A stretch of DNA of 64,000 nucleotides from Pseudomonas kribbensis. Lineage in GTDB: Bacteria; Pseudomonadota; Gammaproteobacteria; Pseudomonadales; Pseudomonadaceae. This document shows, piece by piece, positions 12,054-22,481 of the stretch (positions within the stretch are counted from its first letter, which is position 1; each line of letters opens with the position of its first letter). A model generated the notes under the pieces. That model had not been told where the DNA came from. It saw nothing but the letters and a program-made list of their open reading frames with translations, and made no database searches. The stretch covers positions 930,001-994,000 of the forward strand of contig NZ_CP029608.1 in NCBI RefSeq assembly GCF_003352185.1, given 5' to 3'. Both the position numbers and the translations under genes were made by a program.

Positions 12054-13535
12054 ATGAGCAAAGAAGTACTGCTGGTTGTTGAGTCGGTATCCAATGAAAA
12101 GGGCGTACCGGCAAGCGTAATTTTTGAAGCGCTGGAGCTGGCTCTGGCCACTGCTACCAAAAAGCGTTTTGAAGACGAAGTTGATCTGCGTGTGGAAATC
12201 AATCGCCACACCGGTTCTTACGAAACTTTCCGTCGCTGGACGGTCGTCGAAGAGAATGATCTCGATGATCCGGCCATCGAAACCTGGCCAAGCAAGGTTG
12301 CTGAAACGCATCCTGGTGCCAAGGTTGGTGACGTCGTCGAAGAAAAGATCGAATCCATCGAATTCGGCCGCATTGCTGCGCAGACCGCCAAGCAGGTCAT
12401 CGTGCAGAAAGTGCGCGAAGCCGAGCGCGCTCAAGTGGTCGACGCTTATCGCGAGCGCCTGGGAGAAATCATCTCCGGCACCGTGAAAAAAGTGACCCGC
12501 GACAACGTGATCGTCGATCTGGGCAATAACGCCGAGGCGTTGCTGGCCCGTGAAGACATCATCTCTCGCGAAACCTTCCGTGTCGGCGTGCGTCTGCGTG
12601 CGCTGCTCAAGGAAATCCGCACCGAGAACCGTGGCCCTCAGTTGATCCTGTCGCGTACCGCGCCGGAAATGCTGATCGAGCTGTTCCGTATCGAAGTGCC
12701 GGAAATCGCTGAAGGCCTCATCGAAGTCATGGCCGCTTCCCGTGATCCGGGTTCGCGCGCCAAGATCGCCGTCCGCTCCAAGGACAAACGCATCGACCCG
12801 CAGGGCGCGTGCATCGGTATGCGCGGTTCGCGCGTCCAGGCCGTGTCGGGCGAGTTGGGTGGCGAGCGTGTCGACATCGTCCTGTGGGACGACAACCCGG
12901 CGCAGTTCGTGATCAATGCCATGTCGCCGGCAGAAGTGGCGGCCATCATCGTTGACGAAGATGCCCACGCCATGGACATCGCCGTTGGCGCAGACAATCT
13001 GGCTCAGGCCATCGGTCGTGGTGGTCAGAACGTGCGTCTGGCGAGCCAGCTGACTGGCTGGACCCTGAACGTGATGACCGAATCGGACATCCAGGCTAAG
13101 CAACAAGCGGAAACCGGCGACATCCTGCGCAACTTCATCGACGAGCTGGAAGTCGACGAAGAGCTGGCTCAGGTGCTGGTTGACGAAGGCTTCACCAGCC
13201 TGGAAGAGATTGCCTACGTACCGTTGGAAGAAATGCTCAACATCGACGGCTTTGACGAAGACATCGTCAACGAGCTTCGCGCTCGTGCCAAGGATCGCTT
13301 GTTGACCAAAGCCATCGCTACTGAGGAAAAGCTGGCAGACGCCCATCCGGCCGAAGACCTGCTCTCGCTTGAGGGTATGGACAAGGATTTGGCGATGGAA
13401 CTGGCGGTGCGCGGCGTAATTACCCGCGAAGACCTGGCCGAGCAGTCTATTGACGACCTGCTCGACATCGACGGCATTGACGATGATCGTGCCGGCAAGT
13501 TGATCATGGCCGCCCGAGCCCACTGGTTCGAGTAA
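12054..13535 (+). CDS. nusA: Transcription termination/antitermination factor NusA
   Basis: NusA (493 residues) binds RNA polymerase and modulates pausing, termination and antitermination. Domains in order: RNAP-binding N-terminal domain (1-~130), S1 domain (~135-200, [25 protein letters not shown]), KH1 and KH2 (~230-345, with [13 protein letters not shown] and [12 protein letters not shown]), then two acidic AR repeats (~365-493) ending WFE. ATG 12054 matches the conserved [16 protein letters not shown]; a TTG 21 bases upstream would extend it without family support. Confidence 0.97.
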   Translation: MSKEVLLVVESVSNEKGVPASVIFEALELALATATKKRFEDEVDLRVEINRHTGSYETFRRWTVVEENDLDDPAIETWPSKVAETHPGAKVGDVVEEKIESIEFGRIAAQTAKQVIVQKVREAERAQVVDAYRERLGEIISGTVKKVTRDNVIVDLGNNAEALLAREDIISRETFRVGVRLRALLKEIRTENRGPQLILSRTAPEMLIELFRIEVPEIAEGLIEVMAASRDPGSRAKIAVRSKDKRIDPQGACIGMRGSRVQAVSGELGGERVDIVLWDDNPAQFVINAMSPAEVAAIIVDEDAHAMDIAVGADNLAQAIGRGGQNVRLASQLTGWTLNVMTESDIQAKQQAETGDILRNFIDELEVDEELAQVLVDEGFTSLEEIAYVPLEEMLNIDGFDEDIVNELRARAKDRLLTKAIATEEKLADAHPAEDLLSLEGMDKDLAMELAVRGVITREDLAEQSIDDLLDIDGIDDDRAGKLIMAARAHWFE

Positions 13536-13562
13536 TTAGGCGCGGCCTGAGGAGAGAAATGC

Positions 13563-16082
13563 ATGACGCAAGTCACGGTGAAACAACTGGCCGATGAGGT
13601 CAAAACACCGGTAGAGCGCCTGTTGCAGCAGATGCGTGAGGCAGGTCTGCCGCACACCGCCGCCGAAGAACATGTGACTGACAGTGAGAAGCAATCCCTG
13701 CTGACTCACTTGAAGAGCAGCCACAAGGCGAAAGTGGAAGAACCACGCAAGATCACGCTGCAGCGTAAAACCACCAGCACCCTGCGTGTGGCTGGCAGCA
13801 AAAGCATCAGCGTTGAAGTCCGCAAGAAGAAAGTTTTCGTACAGCGTAGCCCGGAAGAAATCGAAGCCGAGCGCAAGCGTGAACTGGATGAGCGTCGCGC
13901 AGTAGAAAATGCTGCCCGTCAAAAGGCTGAAGAAGAAGCCCGCGTTCGCGCCGAAGAAGAAGCGCGTCGCCAGCCTGCTGCTGCACCGACCGCTTCTGCC
14001 GAGCCTGTTGCTGCGCCTGCGCCAGCCGCTGAACCCGTGCGCGAAGCTGCACCGGTTGTGGCTGCTGCGCCAGCTGCCGACACTCGCAAGCGTGACGAAC
14101 AGCGCCGTCCGGACAAGCCGCGCGCCGACGACAACAACCGTCGCGGCAGCGGTGATGGCGAGCGCAAGAACGCTCCGCATCGCGCTTCGGTCAAGGAAAA
14201 GGCGCCGGCTCCACGTGTGGCGCCACGCACTACCGACGAAGAAAGCGATGGCTTCCGTCGCGGCGGTCGCGGCAAGGCCAAGCTGAAGAAACGCAACGCC
14301 CACGGTTTCCAGAGCCCGACCGGCCCTGTCGTGCGTGAAGTGAAGATCGGCGAAACCATCACTGTTGGCGATCTCGCTCAGCAGATGTCGGTGAAGGCTG
14401 CTGAAATCATCAAGTTCATGTTCAAACTGGGTACTCCAGCCACCATCAACCAGGTGCTTGATCAGGAAACTGCTCAGCTGGTAGCCGAAGAGCTGGGCCA
14501 CAAAGTGACCCTGGTCAGCGACACCGCCCTGGAAGATTCCCTGGCCGAGTCCCTGAAGTTTGAAGGTGAGGCTGTTCCTCGTGCGCCGGTTGTGACCGTG
14601 ATGGGTCACGTTGACCACGGTAAGACCTCGCTGCTCGACTACATCCGTCGTGCCAAGGTAGCCGCTGGCGAAGCCGGTGGTATCACCCAGCACATCGGTG
14701 CCTACCACGTTGAAACCGAACGCGGCATGGTCACCTTCCTCGACACCCCGGGTCACGCCGCGTTTACCGCAATGCGTGCCCGTGGTGCCAAGGCGACCGA
14801 CATCGTGATCCTGGTGGTTGCGGCGGACGACGGCGTGATGCCACAAACCATCGAAGCTGTTCAGCATGCTCAGGCGGCTGGCGTTCCGCTGGTAGTTGCA
14901 GTGAACAAGATCGACAAGCCGGGTGCTGATCTCGATCGCATCCGTAGCGAACTGTCGGCCCACGGCGTGACCTCCGAAGACTGGGGTGGTGACACTCCAT
15001 TCGTTCCGGTCTCGGCGAAAATGGGTACCGGCGTCGACGAACTGCTTGAAGCGGTATTGCTGCAAGCCGAAGTTCTCGAGCTGACTGCAACCCCATCGGC
15101 TCCTGGCCGTGGTGTCGTGGTTGAATCGCGTCTGGACAAGGGCCGTGGCCCGGTAGCGACTGTTCTGGTTCAGGACGGTACGCTGCGTCAAGGCGACATG
15201 GTGCTGGTCGGCTCGAACTACGGCCGCGTGCGCGCCATGCTCGACGAGAACGGCAAGCCGATCAAGGAAGCAGGTCCGGCCATTCCGGTCGAGATCCTCG
15301 GCCTGGACGGTACGCCTGATGCTGGCGACGAGATGAGCGTGGTTGCCGACGAGAAGAAAGCCCGTGAAGTGGCTCTGTTCCGTCAAGGCAAGTTCCGCGA
15401 AGTCAAACTGGCTCGCGCTCACGCCGGCAAGCTGGAAAACATCTTCGAAAGCATGGGTCAGGAAGAGAAGAAGACGCTCAACATCGTCCTCAAATCCGAT
15501 GTCCGTGGTTCGCTGGAAGCACTGCAGGGCGCTCTGAACGGCCTGGGCAACGACGAAGTGCAAGTGCGCGTGGTCGGTGGCGGTGTCGGTGGTATCACCG
15601 AATCCGACGCCAACCTGGCACTGGCTTCCAACGCTGTACTGTTCGGCTTCAACGTGCGTGCCGATGCCGGCGCACGGAAGATCGTCGAGCAGGAAGGTCT
15701 GGACATGCGTTACTACAACGTGATCTACGACATCATCGAAGACGTCAAGAAAGCCCTGACCGGTATGCTTGGCAGCGATGTTCGCGAGAACATCCTCGGT
15801 GTGGCCGAAGTTCGTGACGTGTTCCGTTCGCCTAAGTTCGGCGCCATCGCCGGCTGCATGGTGATCGAGGGTACTGTTCACCGTAACCGTCCGATCCGTG
15901 TACTGCGTGAAGACATCGTGATCTTCGAAGGCGAGCTGGAATCCCTGCGCCGCTTCAAGGATGACGCTTCTGAAGTACGTGCCGGCATGGAATGCGGTAT
16001 CGGCGTTAAGAGCTACAACGACGTCAAGGTCGGTGACAAGATCGAAGTCTTCGAGAAGGTTCAGGTTGCTCGCAGCCTCTGA
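13563..16082 (+). CDS. infB: Translation initiation factor IF-2
   Basis: IF-2 (839 residues) is the GTPase that places initiator tRNA in the ribosomal P site. The N-terminal IF2_N domain ([20 protein letters not shown]) is followed by a charged, Ala/Glu/Arg-rich linker (~90-235), a second IF2_N-like part (~260-325) and the G domain with P-loop GHVDHGKT at 348-355, DTPGHAAF and NKID. The C-terminal beta-barrels bind fMet-tRNA. The initiator tRNA gene heads the same operon. A second in-frame ATG is not obvious, so an IF2-beta form was not annotated. Confidence 0.97.
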   Translation: MTQVTVKQLADEVKTPVERLLQQMREAGLPHTAAEEHVTDSEKQSLLTHLKSSHKAKVEEPRKITLQRKTTSTLRVAGSKSISVEVRKKKVFVQRSPEEIEAERKRELDERRAVENAARQKAEEEARVRAEEEARRQPAAAPTASAEPVAAPAPAAEPVREAAPVVAAAPAADTRKRDEQRRPDKPRADDNNRRGSGDGERKNAPHRASVKEKAPAPRVAPRTTDEESDGFRRGGRGKAKLKKRNAHGFQSPTGPVVREVKIGETITVGDLAQQMSVKAAEIIKFMFKLGTPATINQVLDQETAQLVAEELGHKVTLVSDTALEDSLAESLKFEGEAVPRAPVVTVMGHVDHGKTSLLDYIRRAKVAAGEAGGITQHIGAYHVETERGMVTFLDTPGHAAFTAMRARGAKATDIVILVVAADDGVMPQTIEAVQHAQAAGVPLVVAVNKIDKPGADLDRIRSELSAHGVTSEDWGGDTPFVPVSAKMGTGVDELLEAVLLQAEVLELTATPSAPGRGVVVESRLDKGRGPVATVLVQDGTLRQGDMVLVGSNYGRVRAMLDENGKPIKEAGPAIPVEILGLDGTPDAGDEMSVVADEKKAREVALFRQGKFREVKLARAHAGKLENIFESMGQEEKKTLNIVLKSDVRGSLEALQGALNGLGNDEVQVRVVGGGVGGITESDANLALASNAVLFGFNVRADAGARKIVEQEGLDMRYYNVIYDIIEDVKKALTGMLGSDVRENILGVAEVRDVFRSPKFGAIAGCMVIEGTVHRNRPIRVLREDIVIFEGELESLRRFKDDASEVRAGMECGIGVKSYNDVKVGDKIEVFEKVQVARSL

Positions 16083-16153
16083 CTCGCGCACTTCAAGGGC
16101 CACGTCGGGCCGTCGCATGAAAATGCGCGGCACGGCGTCAGGACTCTAAACGC

Positions 16154-16188
16154 AACGCCCGGTCTGGCTTTTTGTCAGGCCGGGCGTT
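16154..16188 (+). other. Strong stem-loop between infB and rbfA
   Basis: AACGCCCGGTCTG (16154-16166) pairs with CAGGCCGGGCGTT (16176-16188), thirteen pairs with one G-T, around a T-rich nine-base loop. There is no T-run after it. It may be a partial terminator or mRNA-processing site inside the operon. Confidence 0.55.
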
Positions 16189-16242
16189 TGCCGCTTTCAG
16201 ACCTTGCGGGTTTCACCGCGGGGCAGTAACAGGTAACAAATC

Positions 16243-16641
16243 ATGGCAAAAGAATACAGCCGTACCCAACGTATCGGCGATCAGATGCAGCGCGAGCTGG
16301 CCCAGCTGATCCGTCGTGAAGTCAAAGATCCGCGTGTCGGCCTGGTCACCATTACCGCTGTTGATGTCAGCCGTGACGTGGGTCACGCGAAGATCTTCAT
16401 CACCGTGATGGGGCAGGACAACGCCGAAGACATCGCGCAAAGCATCAAGGTGCTCAATGCTGCCGCCGGTTTCCTGCGCATGCAGTTGGCCCGTGAAATG
16501 AAGCTGCGCAGCGTGCCTCAATTGCACTTCCACTACGACGAAAGTGTCGCCCGTGGCGCGCACCTGTCGGCTCTGATCGAGCGCGCAGTGGCCGAAGACA
16601 GTCAGCACGAAACTGCTGCACCCGAAGACACCAAGGAGTAA
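16243..16641 (+). CDS. rbfA: 30S ribosome-binding factor RbfA
   Basis: RbfA (132 residues) binds the 5' helix region of 16S rRNA during late 30S maturation and cold adaptation. The KH-like fold is recognisable from [37 protein letters not shown] in pieces, the [19 protein letters not shown] helix and [21 protein letters not shown]. The last ~15 residues are a polar tail. truB follows four bases after the stop. Confidence 0.96.
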   Translation: MAKEYSRTQRIGDQMQRELAQLIRREVKDPRVGLVTITAVDVSRDVGHAKIFITVMGQDNAEDIAQSIKVLNAAAGFLRMQLAREMKLRSVPQLHFHYDESVARGAHLSALIERAVAEDSQHETAAPEDTKE

Positions 16642-16645
16642 CTCG

Positions 16646-17563
16646 GTGGCTCAGGTCAAACGTATCCGTCGTAACGTCAGCGGCATCATCCTGCTCGACA
16701 AGCCGTTGGGGTTCACCTCCAACGCCGCGTTGCAGAAGGTTCGCTGGCTGCTCAACGCCGAGAAGGCCGGTCACACCGGCAGTCTCGACCCGCTGGCCAC
16801 CGGCGTACTGCCGCTGTGCTTTGGCGAGGCGACCAAGTTCTCGCAGTACCTGCTCGATTCCGACAAGGGTTACGAAACCCTGGCGCAACTGGGCAAGACC
16901 ACCACCACGGCAGACGCCGAGGGCGAGGTTTTGCAGGAGCGTCCGGTGACCGTTGGTCAGGCCGACATTGAAGCGGTCCTGCCGAAATTTCGCGGTCAAA
17001 TCAGTCAGATACCGCCGATGTACTCGGCTCTCAAGCGTGATGGCCAGCCGCTGTACAAGCTGGCCCGTGCAGGCGAAGTAGTGGAGCGCGAACCGCGTTC
17101 TGTTACTATTGCGCGCTTGGAATTGCTGGCCTTCGAAGGCGATACTGCGCGTCTTGCGGTGGATTGCAGCAAGGGCACCTATATTCGTACCTTGGTGGAG
17201 GATATCGGTGAGCAACTCGGTTGTGGTGCGTACGTCGCTGAATTGCGCCGTACCCAGGCCGGGCCTTTCACCCTGGCGCAGACCGTGACCCTCGAAGAGC
17301 TGGAAGCGGTACATGCCGAAGGCGGCAACGAAGCGGTCGACCGCTTCCTGATGCCATCGGACAGCGGCCTGCAGGATTGGCCACTGCTGCAGTTCTCGGA
17401 AGCGAGCGCGTTCTACTGGCTCAACGGCCAGCCGGTACGTGCCCCGGATGCTCCGAAGTTCGGCATGGTGCGGGTACAGGATCATAACGGTCGCTTCATC
17501 GGTATCGGTGAAGTGAGCGAAGACGGGCGCATCGCGCCGCGTCGACTGATTCGGTCAGAATGA
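16646..17563 (+). CDS. truB: tRNA pseudouridine-55 synthase
   Basis: TruB (305 residues) isomerises U55 in the T-loop of tRNAs. The catalytic aspartate is Asp48 in [23 protein letters not shown] precedes it, and the [15 protein letters not shown] and [30 protein letters not shown] blocks of the family follow (shown here in part). A C-terminal PUA-like region covers about 245-305. It starts with [16 protein letters not shown] is the conserved beginning. Confidence 0.96.
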   Translation: MAQVKRIRRNVSGIILLDKPLGFTSNAALQKVRWLLNAEKAGHTGSLDPLATGVLPLCFGEATKFSQYLLDSDKGYETLAQLGKTTTTADAEGEVLQERPVTVGQADIEAVLPKFRGQISQIPPMYSALKRDGQPLYKLARAGEVVEREPRSVTIARLELLAFEGDTARLAVDCSKGTYIRTLVEDIGEQLGCGAYVAELRRTQAGPFTLAQTVTLEELEAVHAEGGNEAVDRFLMPSDSGLQDWPLLQFSEASAFYWLNGQPVRAPDAPKFGMVRVQDHNGRFIGIGEVSEDGRIAPRRLIRSE

Positions 17564-17613
17564 CCGAACGAGTGTGGCTGTTAACAGGCACGGTCACTAC
17601 TCATTTATAGATA

Positions 17614-17659
17614 CAGGGATTTGTCCCTGGCCTGTTGAAACCGTTTTTGTAACGGTTTC
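17614..17659 (+). promoter_or_regulatory. Tandem hairpins in the rpsO leader
   Basis: CAGGGA (17614-17619) pairs with TCCCTG (17624-17629) around TTTG, and GAAACCGTT (17637-17645) pairs with AACGGTTTC (17651-17659). They end 19 bases before rpsO. A weak promoter (TTAACA at 17581, TATAGA at 17606, wide spacing) lies just before. In E. coli S15 represses its own translation by binding leader structure; a similar role here is an inference. The second hairpin has no following T-run. Confidence 0.45.
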
Positions 17660-17678
17660 CTGATAAAAGGATTGCCTC

Positions 17679-17948
17679 ATGGCTCTCGACGTTCAAGAAA
17701 AAGCCCAAATCGTAGCTGACTACCAGCAAGCTGTTGGTGACACTGGTTCGCCAGAAGTGCAAGTTGCACTGCTGACCGCCAACATCAACAAACTGCAAGG
17801 TCACTTCAAGGCCAACGGTAAAGACCACCACTCCCGTCGTGGTCTGATCCGCATGGTAAACCAGCGTCGTAAGCTGCTGGACTACCTGAAAGGCAAGGAC
17901 CTGAGCCGTTACAGCGCTCTGATCGCTCGCCTGGGTCTGCGTCGCTAA
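17679..17948 (+). CDS. rpsO: 30S ribosomal protein S15
   Basis: S15 (89 residues) binds the 16S rRNA central domain early in assembly. The family sequence is intact: [29 protein letters not shown] in parts, then [16 protein letters not shown] and the Arg-rich C-terminus LGLRR. Placed between truB and pnp as in most gamma-proteobacteria. The AAAGG before the ATG serves as ribosome-binding site. Confidence 0.98.
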   Translation: MALDVQEKAQIVADYQQAVGDTGSPEVQVALLTANINKLQGHFKANGKDHHSRRGLIRMVNQRRKLLDYLKGKDLSRYSALIARLGLRR

Positions 17949-17981
17949 TCAGCGATTGCGCTAGAGGTTGGTTGTCTGTCG

Positions 17982-18008
17982 TGCGTCAACGGGTTTCCCG
18001 CTGGCGCA
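17982..18008 (+). promoter_or_regulatory. Leader hairpin upstream of pnp
   Basis: TGCGTCAACGGG (17982-17993), loop TTT, CCCGCTGGCGCA (17997-18008): twelve positions with one A-C mismatch. It sits in the 193-base rpsO-pnp gap, the place where E. coli pnp mRNA has the RNase III-cleaved hairpin through which PNPase autoregulates. Equivalence is inferred from position and form. Confidence 0.5.
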
Positions 18009-18141
18009 TGGCAGGCTCCCAGCCTCAAGTTTTATCTGAACTACCGTTTTACCCGGACAATCAGCGGGCCGATTCCCGACGTTGCCCAAGAATTTCGCAA
18101 GAAACCAGTTCCCCCAAGAGCCACAAAGAAGGTAGGACACC

Positions 18142-20247
18142 GTGAACCCGGTAATCAAAAAATTCCAGTTCGGTCAGTCGACCGTTACCCTCGAGACTGG
18201 CCGTATCGCCCGTCAGGCCTCCGGCGCAGTATTGGTCACCGTTGACGACGACGTCAGCGTATTGGTGACCGTAGTCGGTGCCAAGCAAGCCGATCCGGGC
18301 AAGGGCTTCTTCCCTCTGTCCGTTCACTACCAGGAAAAGACTTACGCTGCCGGCAAGATCCCTGGCGGTTTCTTCAAGCGTGAAGGCCGTCCTTCCGAGA
18401 AAGAAACCCTGACTTCCCGACTGATCGACCGTCCGATCCGTCCGCTGTTCCCTGAAGGCTTCATGAACGAAGTGCAGGTTGTCTGCACCGTTGTTTCCAC
18501 CAGCAAGAAGACCGATCCGGACATCGCTGCGATGATCGGTACCTCGGCAGCCCTGGCTATCTCGGGCATCCCGTTCGACGGCCCGATCGGCGCCGCCCGC
18601 GTTGCTTTCCACGAAAGCACCGGCTACCTGCTGAACCCGACCTACGAGCAGCAAGCTGCCTCGAGCCTGGACATGGTCGTTGCCGGTACTTCGGACGCCG
18701 TGCTGATGGTTGAATCGGAAGCCAAAGAGCTGACCGAAGACCAGATGCTGGGCGCGGTACTGTTTGCTCACGACGAGTTCCAGGTCGTGATCAACGCAGT
18801 CAAAGAACTGGCTGCCGAAGCGGCCAAGCCAACCTGGACCTGGGCACCGGCTCCGGAAGCTACCGAGCTGCTGGCCGCCATCCGTTCCGAGTTCGGCGAA
18901 GCGATCTCCCAGGCTTACACCATCACCATCAAGGCCGACCGTTATGCGCGTCTGGGCGAGCTGCGTGACCAGGTGGTTGCCAAGCTGTCCGGCGAAGAAG
19001 GCCAGCCTTCGGCTTCCGACGTCAAAGCTGCTTTCGGCGAAATCGAATACCGCACCGTTCGCGAAAACATCGTTAACGGCAAGCCGCGTATCGACGGTCG
19101 CGACACCCGCACCGTACGTCCGCTGAACATCGAAGTCGGCGTTCTGCCGAAGACCCACGGTTCGGCACTGTTCACCCGTGGCGAAACCCAGGCTCTGGTT
19201 GTCGCGACGCTGGGCACCGCCCGTGACGCACAGCTGCTGGACACTCTGGAAGGCGAGAAAAAAGACCCGTTCATGCTGCACTACAACTTCCCTCCGTTCT
19301 CGGTGGGCGAGTGTGGTCGCATGGGTGGCGCCGGTCGTCGCGAAATCGGTCACGGCCGTCTGGCCCGTCGTTCGGTTTCGGCCATGCTGCCAGCCGCTGA
19401 CGTGTTCCCGTACACCATCCGTGTGGTTTCGGAAATCACCGAATCCAACGGTTCGAGCTCGATGGCTTCCGTTTGCGGCGCTTCCCTGGCCCTGATGGAC
19501 GCTGGTGTTCCGATGAAGGCTCCGGTTGCCGGTATCGCCATGGGTCTGGTTAAAGAAGGCGAGAAATTCGCCGTCCTGACCGACATCCTGGGTGACGAAG
19601 ACCACCTGGGCGACATGGACTTCAAAGTAGCCGGTACCGCCAAAGGTGTTACCGCGCTGCAGATGGACATCAAGATCAAGGGCATCACCGAAGAGATCAT
19701 GGAAATCGCTCTGGGCCAGGCCCTGGAAGCGCGCCTGAACATCCTCGGCCAGATGAACCAGATCATCGGTCAGTCGCGTACCGAGCTGTCGGCCAACGCT
19801 CCGACCATGATCGCGATGAAGATCGACACCGACAAGATCCGTGACGTTATCGGTAAAGGCGGCGCGACCATCCGTGCGATCTGCGAAGAAACCAAGGCTT
19901 CGATCGACATCGAAGACGACGGCTCGATCAAGATCTTCGGCGAAACCAAGGAAGCAGCTGAAGCAGCACGTCAGCGCGTTCTGGGTATCACCGCAGAAGC
20001 CGAGATCGGCAAGATCTACGTCGGCAAGGTTGAGCGCATCGTCGACTTCGGCGCGTTCGTCAACATCCTGCCGGGCAAGGACGGTCTGGTTCACATCTCG
20101 ATGCTGAGCGACGCTCGCGTAGAGAAAGTGACCGACATCCTGAAAGAAGGCCAGGAAGTGGAAGTGCTGGTACTGGACGTGGACAACCGCGGCCGTATCA
20201 AGCTGTCCATCAAAGACGTGGCAGCGGCCAAGGCTTCGGGCGTTTAA
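18142..20247 (+). CDS. pnp: Polyribonucleotide nucleotidyltransferase (PNPase)
   Basis: PNPase (701 residues) degrades RNA 3'-to-5' using phosphate and is a degradosome component. Two RNase PH-like cores (about 1-215 and 310-545) flank an alpha-helical linker; the second contains [23 protein letters not shown] in parts and the metal-binding [15 protein letters not shown]. The KH domain (~553-610, [17 protein letters not shown]) and S1 domain (~620-690, [26 protein letters not shown] in parts) follow. GTG at 18142 begins [20 protein letters not shown] precedes it. A strong terminator follows. Confidence 0.97.
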   Translation: MNPVIKKFQFGQSTVTLETGRIARQASGAVLVTVDDDVSVLVTVVGAKQADPGKGFFPLSVHYQEKTYAAGKIPGGFFKREGRPSEKETLTSRLIDRPIRPLFPEGFMNEVQVVCTVVSTSKKTDPDIAAMIGTSAALAISGIPFDGPIGAARVAFHESTGYLLNPTYEQQAASSLDMVVAGTSDAVLMVESEAKELTEDQMLGAVLFAHDEFQVVINAVKELAAEAAKPTWTWAPAPEATELLAAIRSEFGEAISQAYTITIKADRYARLGELRDQVVAKLSGEEGQPSASDVKAAFGEIEYRTVRENIVNGKPRIDGRDTRTVRPLNIEVGVLPKTHGSALFTRGETQALVVATLGTARDAQLLDTLEGEKKDPFMLHYNFPPFSVGECGRMGGAGRREIGHGRLARRSVSAMLPAADVFPYTIRVVSEITESNGSSSMASVCGASLALMDAGVPMKAPVAGIAMGLVKEGEKFAVLTDILGDEDHLGDMDFKVAGTAKGVTALQMDIKIKGITEEIMEIALGQALEARLNILGQMNQIIGQSRTELSANAPTMIAMKIDTDKIRDVIGKGGATIRAICEETKASIDIEDDGSIKIFGETKEAAEAARQRVLGITAEAEIGKIYVGKVERIVDFGAFVNILPGKDGLVHISMLSDARVEKVTDILKEGQEVEVLVLDVDNRGRIKLSIKDVAAAKASGV

Positions 20248-20273
20248 TTACCCCGTCGCTTTAGCGCAATGAA

Positions 20274-20308
20274 AATGCCCCGCCGTGAAAACGGCGGGGC
20301 ATTTTTTT
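20274..20308 (+). terminator. Intrinsic terminator of the rimP-pnp operon
   Basis: AATGCCCCGCCGT (20274-20286), GAAA tetraloop, ACGGCGGGGCATT (20291-20303), then TTTTT: thirteen perfect pairs with a GNRA loop. Confidence 0.95.
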
Positions 20309-20376
20309 GTCTGCGAAATATCGAGTCATTCTACGAAGTTGCCGACCTTCAATACCGGTGCTAGGTTTAGCCCACC

Positions 20377-20452
20377 GCCCGTGTAGCTCAGCCGGTAGAG
20401 CAGCGCACTCGTAACGCGAAGGTCGCAGGTTCGATTCCTGTCTCGGGCACCA
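20377..20452 (+). tRNA. tRNA-Thr(CGT)
   Basis: A 76-base tRNA with encoded CCA. The anticodon loop CTCGTAA gives CGT at 20410-20412; the D-arm GCTCAGCCGGTAGAGC and T-arm GCAGGTTCGATTCCTGT are standard. Two stem positions are not Watson-Crick: T6 faces T67 in the acceptor and A31 faces C39 in the anticodon stem. It otherwise matches thrW-type tRNAs and is probably functional. Confidence 0.93.
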
Positions 20453-20459
20453 CTTCCCC

Positions 20460-20969
20460 TTACTTCACCTTGCGGCTCAACTCCTCGACGGTGCGTTTGA
20501 GCTGATCCATCGCGCGATCCTGATCGTTGAGCTTCTGCTTCAGGCTGGAGATTTCGCTGTTGTTGGAACTGGAACTGGAACTTGAGCCGCTGTTGCGCTT
20601 GAGGTCGTCGACCTGACGGCTCAGCGTATCGATCTGACGGTCCTGTTCCTTGACCTTGCTCTTCAGATCATCAATCTCTCTGCCGCTGGAGCTTGAGCTC
20701 GAACCGCTGCTTCGCTTGAGTTCTTCGATCTGACGCGACTGGTCGTTAACGGTGTCGCGCATCTTTTTCAGGTCTTCGACACCGATACCGCTCTTGATCA
20801 CCACGTCTTTGCCGAAATCGTTGTGAATGGCGGAGATCTGGTCGCCATAGGAAGGGCTGCTGCTACTCAGTTCAACGGCCATTGCGCTGGCCGGCAGGGC
20901 CAGTGTGCCCAGCAGGGCGGTCAAAGCGGTGGCGGACACAACAGAAGAAATCTTCGAAAAACGGCGCAT
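20460..20969 (-). CDS. Exported coiled-coil protein with serine linkers
   Basis: A 169-residue protein of unknown function. ATG at 20969 is chosen because it gives a proper signal peptide (MRRF, hydrophobic VVSATALTALLGTLAL, cleavage near ASA or AMA at residues 29-31). The mature part has three charged heptad segments (about 62-86, 98-125, 139-169), each containing a version of DQDRQID-LKR, joined by two poly-serine linkers (87-96 and 127-137). The second linker is coded by a tandem GGAACT hexamer on the plus strand. There is no Cys lipobox, so it is probably periplasmic. It ends eight bases from tRNA-Thr. Confidence 0.75.
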   Translation of the reverse strand: MRRFSKISSVVSATALTALLGTLALPASAMAVELSSSSPSYGDQISAIHNDFGKDVVIKSGIGVEDLKKMRDTVNDQSRQIEELKRSSGSSSSSSGREIDDLKSKVKEQDRQIDTLSRQVDDLKRNSGSSSSSSSNNSEISSLKQKLNDQDRAMDQLKRTVEELSRKVK

Positions 20970-21245
20970 CACTGGGTTTCCTTGTGAACAGCGAAGGTGA
21001 GTGCCGATATGGCACATCGCTATGACTTGGTAATCCGGTTTATGTTCCGCAGGTCAACTTTTTGTGGGAGAGATGTAAAGACCCGTGTAATTCGCTCACC
21101 AAACGTCCTATATTCGCTGTCTGCATGAGCATCGCCCAGCAGTTTTCAGATGATCCCGAATGGTTCCGAAGGCCGGACAATCCGTGTCAGAGAGATCCTT
21201 GATGATCCAGATCCATCTTCCATTCTTACGATCAGCGAGAACGCC

Positions 21246-21545
21246 ATGACTGAATTGACCCAAGAGCAACGCCACGAACAAGCGCTGGAGAAGTACAAAC
21301 TTGATGCGCCGGAGTTGATGGACGAGATCAAGGACCTGAGTCCCGATGAGCAGAAGGACCAGATCCAGTGGGCGTTCGAAGACGAAGCCGAAGCCCAGGG
21401 TTTGCAGCCATGGGAACTGACGCTCAAGTACACCAGCACCCCTGAAGAGTTCGAGGCCAAGCGCCTGGAACTGCACAAGGAGGCGGCCGAAGTGCTGGGT
21501 GTCGATTGGGAAGAGTACTGCGAGATGAACAATCTCGTCGTATAA
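21246..21545 (+). CDS. Small acidic protein, DUF6388-like
   Basis: A 99-residue, strongly acidic, probably all-helical soluble protein: LTQEQRHEQALEKYKLDAPE, KDLSPDEQKDQIQWAFEDEAE, PWELTLKYTSTPEEFEAKRL and VDWEEYCEMNNLVV. It resembles the DUF6388 family, found mainly in pseudomonads, with no known function; the assignment is from memory. ATG 21246 is preferred over an earlier in-frame start at 21150 because family similarity begins at MTELTQEQ. No signal peptide or membrane segment. Confidence 0.75.
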   Translation: MTELTQEQRHEQALEKYKLDAPELMDEIKDLSPDEQKDQIQWAFEDEAEAQGLQPWELTLKYTSTPEEFEAKRLELHKEAAEVLGVDWEEYCEMNNLVV

Positions 21546-21546
21546 C

Positions 21547-21630
21547 GACAGCTGCGAGCGTCGAGCCGCAAGCTACAAGTTAAAGCAGAACAGCTTTTAG
21601 CTCGTAACTTGCCGCTTGTAGCTCGCTGCT
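21547..21630. repeat. REP-like imperfect inverted repeat
   Basis: An approximately 40-base arm rich in AGCTGCGAGC / GCAAGCTACAAGTTAAAGC is matched, with gaps, by the inverted copy CAGCTTTTAGCTCGTAACTTG / CCGCTTGTAGCTCGCTGCT (shown in pieces). The composition, built from GCAAGCT/AGCTTGC words, is that of extragenic palindromes common in P. fluorescens-group genomes. It separates the convergent DUF6388-like gene and nadC and could end transcription from both sides. Confidence 0.6.
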
Positions 21631-21632
21631 CC

Positions 21633-22481
21633 TCAGAGACTGAGGCGCATTGACAGGTCCACGGCCTTCACATCCTTGGTCATCGCACCGATCGAGATGT
21701 AATCCACCCCGGTCTGTGCAATCGGCAACAGCGTGCTTTCGTTGATGCCGCCGCTGGCTTCCAGCTTCGCCTTGCCGCCGTTCAGGCGCACGGCTTCGCG
21801 CATGTCGTCGAGGCTCAGTTCGTCGAGCATGATGATGTCGGCGCCGGCCGCCAGCGCTTCCTTCAGTTCATCCAGGCTTTCCACTTCGATTTCCACCGGT
21901 TTGCCCGGCGCGATCTTGTGCGCGGCGGCAATGGCCTGCGGGATTCCGCCGCTGGCGGCGATATGGTTTTCCTTGATCAGGAACGCGTCGTACAGGCCGA
22001 TGCGATGGTTATGGCAACCACCGCAGGTGACCGCGTATTTCTGCGCCAGGCGCAGGCCCGGCAGGGTCTTGCGGGTGTCGAGCAGTTTCACGTCGGTTTC
22101 GGCGACGAAGTCCGCGAGGTATTGCGCGCGGGTGGCTACGCCGGACAGCAACTGCAGGAAGTTCAGGGCACTGCGTTCACCGGTCAGCAGCGAACGGGCC
22201 GGGCCTTCCAGGTGAAACAACGGCTGGTTCGGCGAAACCCGTTCGCCATCGCGCACCTGCCAGTGCACTGCCACCCGAGGGTCGAGCTGACGGAACACCG
22301 TATCGACCCACGCTGTGCCGCAGATGACAGCCGCGTCGCGGGTAATGATGGTGGCTTTGGCCAGGCGTTCGGCCGGGATCAGTTGCGCGGTGATGTCGCC
22401 GCTGCCGATGTCTTCGAGCAACGCACGGCGCACGTTGGCTTCGATTTCGGCGGTCAAATCGGCGAGACGTAGATTCGGCAT
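21633..22481 (-). CDS. nadC: Nicotinate-nucleotide pyrophosphorylase (quinolinate phosphoribosyltransferase)
   Basis: NadC (282 residues) converts quinolinate and PRPP to nicotinate mononucleotide in de novo NAD synthesis. Visible blocks: [14 protein letters not shown] near residue 25, [17 protein letters not shown] near 100, [17 protein letters not shown] near 133 with the Arg and Lys that bind quinolinate, [20 protein letters not shown] in pieces, and [10 protein letters not shown] and LEASGGI later. ATG 22481 (MPNLRLADL) is the conserved start; an ATG four codons upstream is less likely. In P. aeruginosa nadC is also next to the DUF1631 gene and ampDE. Confidence 0.95.
   Translation of the reverse strand: MPNLRLADLTAEIEANVRRALLEDIGSGDITAQLIPAERLAKATIITRDAAVICGTAWVDTVFRQLDPRVAVHWQVRDGERVSPNQPLFHLEGPARSLLTGERSALNFLQLLSGVATRAQYLADFVAETDVKLLDTRKTLPGLRLAQKYAVTCGGCHNHRIGLYDAFLIKENHIAASGGIPQAIAAAHKIAPGKPVEIEVESLDELKEALAAGADIIMLDELSLDDMREAVRLNGGKAKLEASGGINESTLLPIAQTGVDYISIGAMTKDVKAVDLSMRLSL

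Noticed and set aside
13536..16133. An 865-codon reverse open frame opposite infB
   Set aside because: infB is fully recognisable including its P-loop; the antisense frame is compositional.
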